64,000 nt of DNA from Cymbidium sinense (taxonomy: Eukaryota; Streptophyta; Magnoliopsida; Asparagales; Orchidaceae). The translations under genes and the position numbers were made by a program. Each line of letters begins with the position of its first letter. Positions within the stretch are counted from its first letter, which is position 1. The notes under the pieces are model-generated. The model made no database searches. It saw nothing but the letters and a program-made list of their open reading frames with translations, and had not been told where the DNA came from. This document shows, piece by piece, positions 63,501 to 64,000 of this stretch. The stretch lies in contig CM038220.1 in NCBI GenBank assembly GCA_021442155.1, positions 75,875,817 through 75,939,816 on the forward strand, written 5' to 3'.

Positions 63501-64000
63501 ATATATGAAGCTGAAACCCAATCCACCTTCTGCAACAGTTTGTCGGAGGTGACAAATTAAGAAAACTCTAGCTCACAAAAGAGCCAAAGTCAAATTAGGT
63601 GTTATACTATATTCACTCTCAATTAATCTCATACTAGTAAGGATGTGGACCATGTCCTTTGACTATGTGGCTTGGCCAGTAGGCTCCACACATGATGTAA
63701 TTACATCTGATCGGATGGTTGCCGCCAAATGAAACCATTATATTACTATCACAATGTAGCTGTATGCTCAAATTCGCTTTGAGTTGTGAATCATAGGATA
63801 CACCGAGAAAAACTCTCTGTAAGGTAGATTTAAGCCTGTCTCCTTAGATAAATATCACCCCAGGTCTACAATGATTTCTTAGATGATGTAACCGATATAT
63901 TGTTGATAAAGATCCTTCGGTCAAGTTGGGTTGACTACCACCTTTGACTAAGTAGACTAAGGGCCACGACAGCCAGGGATGATGGAACCATAGGATCTAG
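63501..64000. other. More balanced composition, possibly edge of another retroelement
   Basis: From about 63510 the composition becomes less AT-rich and contains words such as GTAGGCTCCACACATGATG and CACCCCAGGTC. It may be an LTR that continues past the window, but no terminal motif or coding frame supports that. Confidence 0.2.

Overview
This is a stretch of nuclear DNA from a flowering plant. The evidence is an intron-containing plant myosin-binding (GTD-binding) protein gene, a decayed group-I plant bZIP gene, hAT and Mutator-type transposon remains, and a very large cluster of AT-rich LTR-retrotransposon-like repeats carrying Ty3/gypsy gag-pol remnants. The repeat style and protein wording look monocot to me, possibly a palm, but that is an impression and was not tested. 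Gene density is very low: one probable host gene at the left edge and one host pseudogene near the right end.

Layout. 1-2410 (minus): the 5' three exons of a GTD-binding (DUF593) protein that runs off the left edge. Its exons 1 and 2 need four frame changes to be read through. 2411-8500: AT-rich intergenic DNA with three long (AT)n runs and an LTR-like patch. 9020-12870: a hAT-type element with a heavily broken transposase. 13821-57060: a 43-kb nest of one long repeat family. The left arm is on the plus strand: an outer copy split into three pieces by two inserted copies of 7.8 and 7.3 kb, each with imperfect 5-bp target duplications. Polarity flips near 33990, and the right arm is on the minus strand. 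One minus-strand copy carries a broken gag-pol (about 37740-44704) that stops inside RNase H and has no visible integrase. Next to it is an array of about 20 hairpins (44800-46560) whose stems change sequence from unit to unit while staying complementary. 57061-57741: degenerate repeats and an (AT)n run. 58314-61310: a bZIP pseudogene interrupted by a 1986-bp Mutator-like element with about 70-bp terminal inverted repeats and a perfect 9-bp target duplication. 61300-64000: degenerate repeats and AT-rich DNA of unknown identity.

There is no pathway here. The genes are unrelated neighbours, and most of the window is transposon history: insertion, nesting, inversion, coding loss and local tandem amplification. 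The most unusual item is the covarying hairpin array, next to a second foldback conserved in several copies of the repeat family exactly where the coding block joins.
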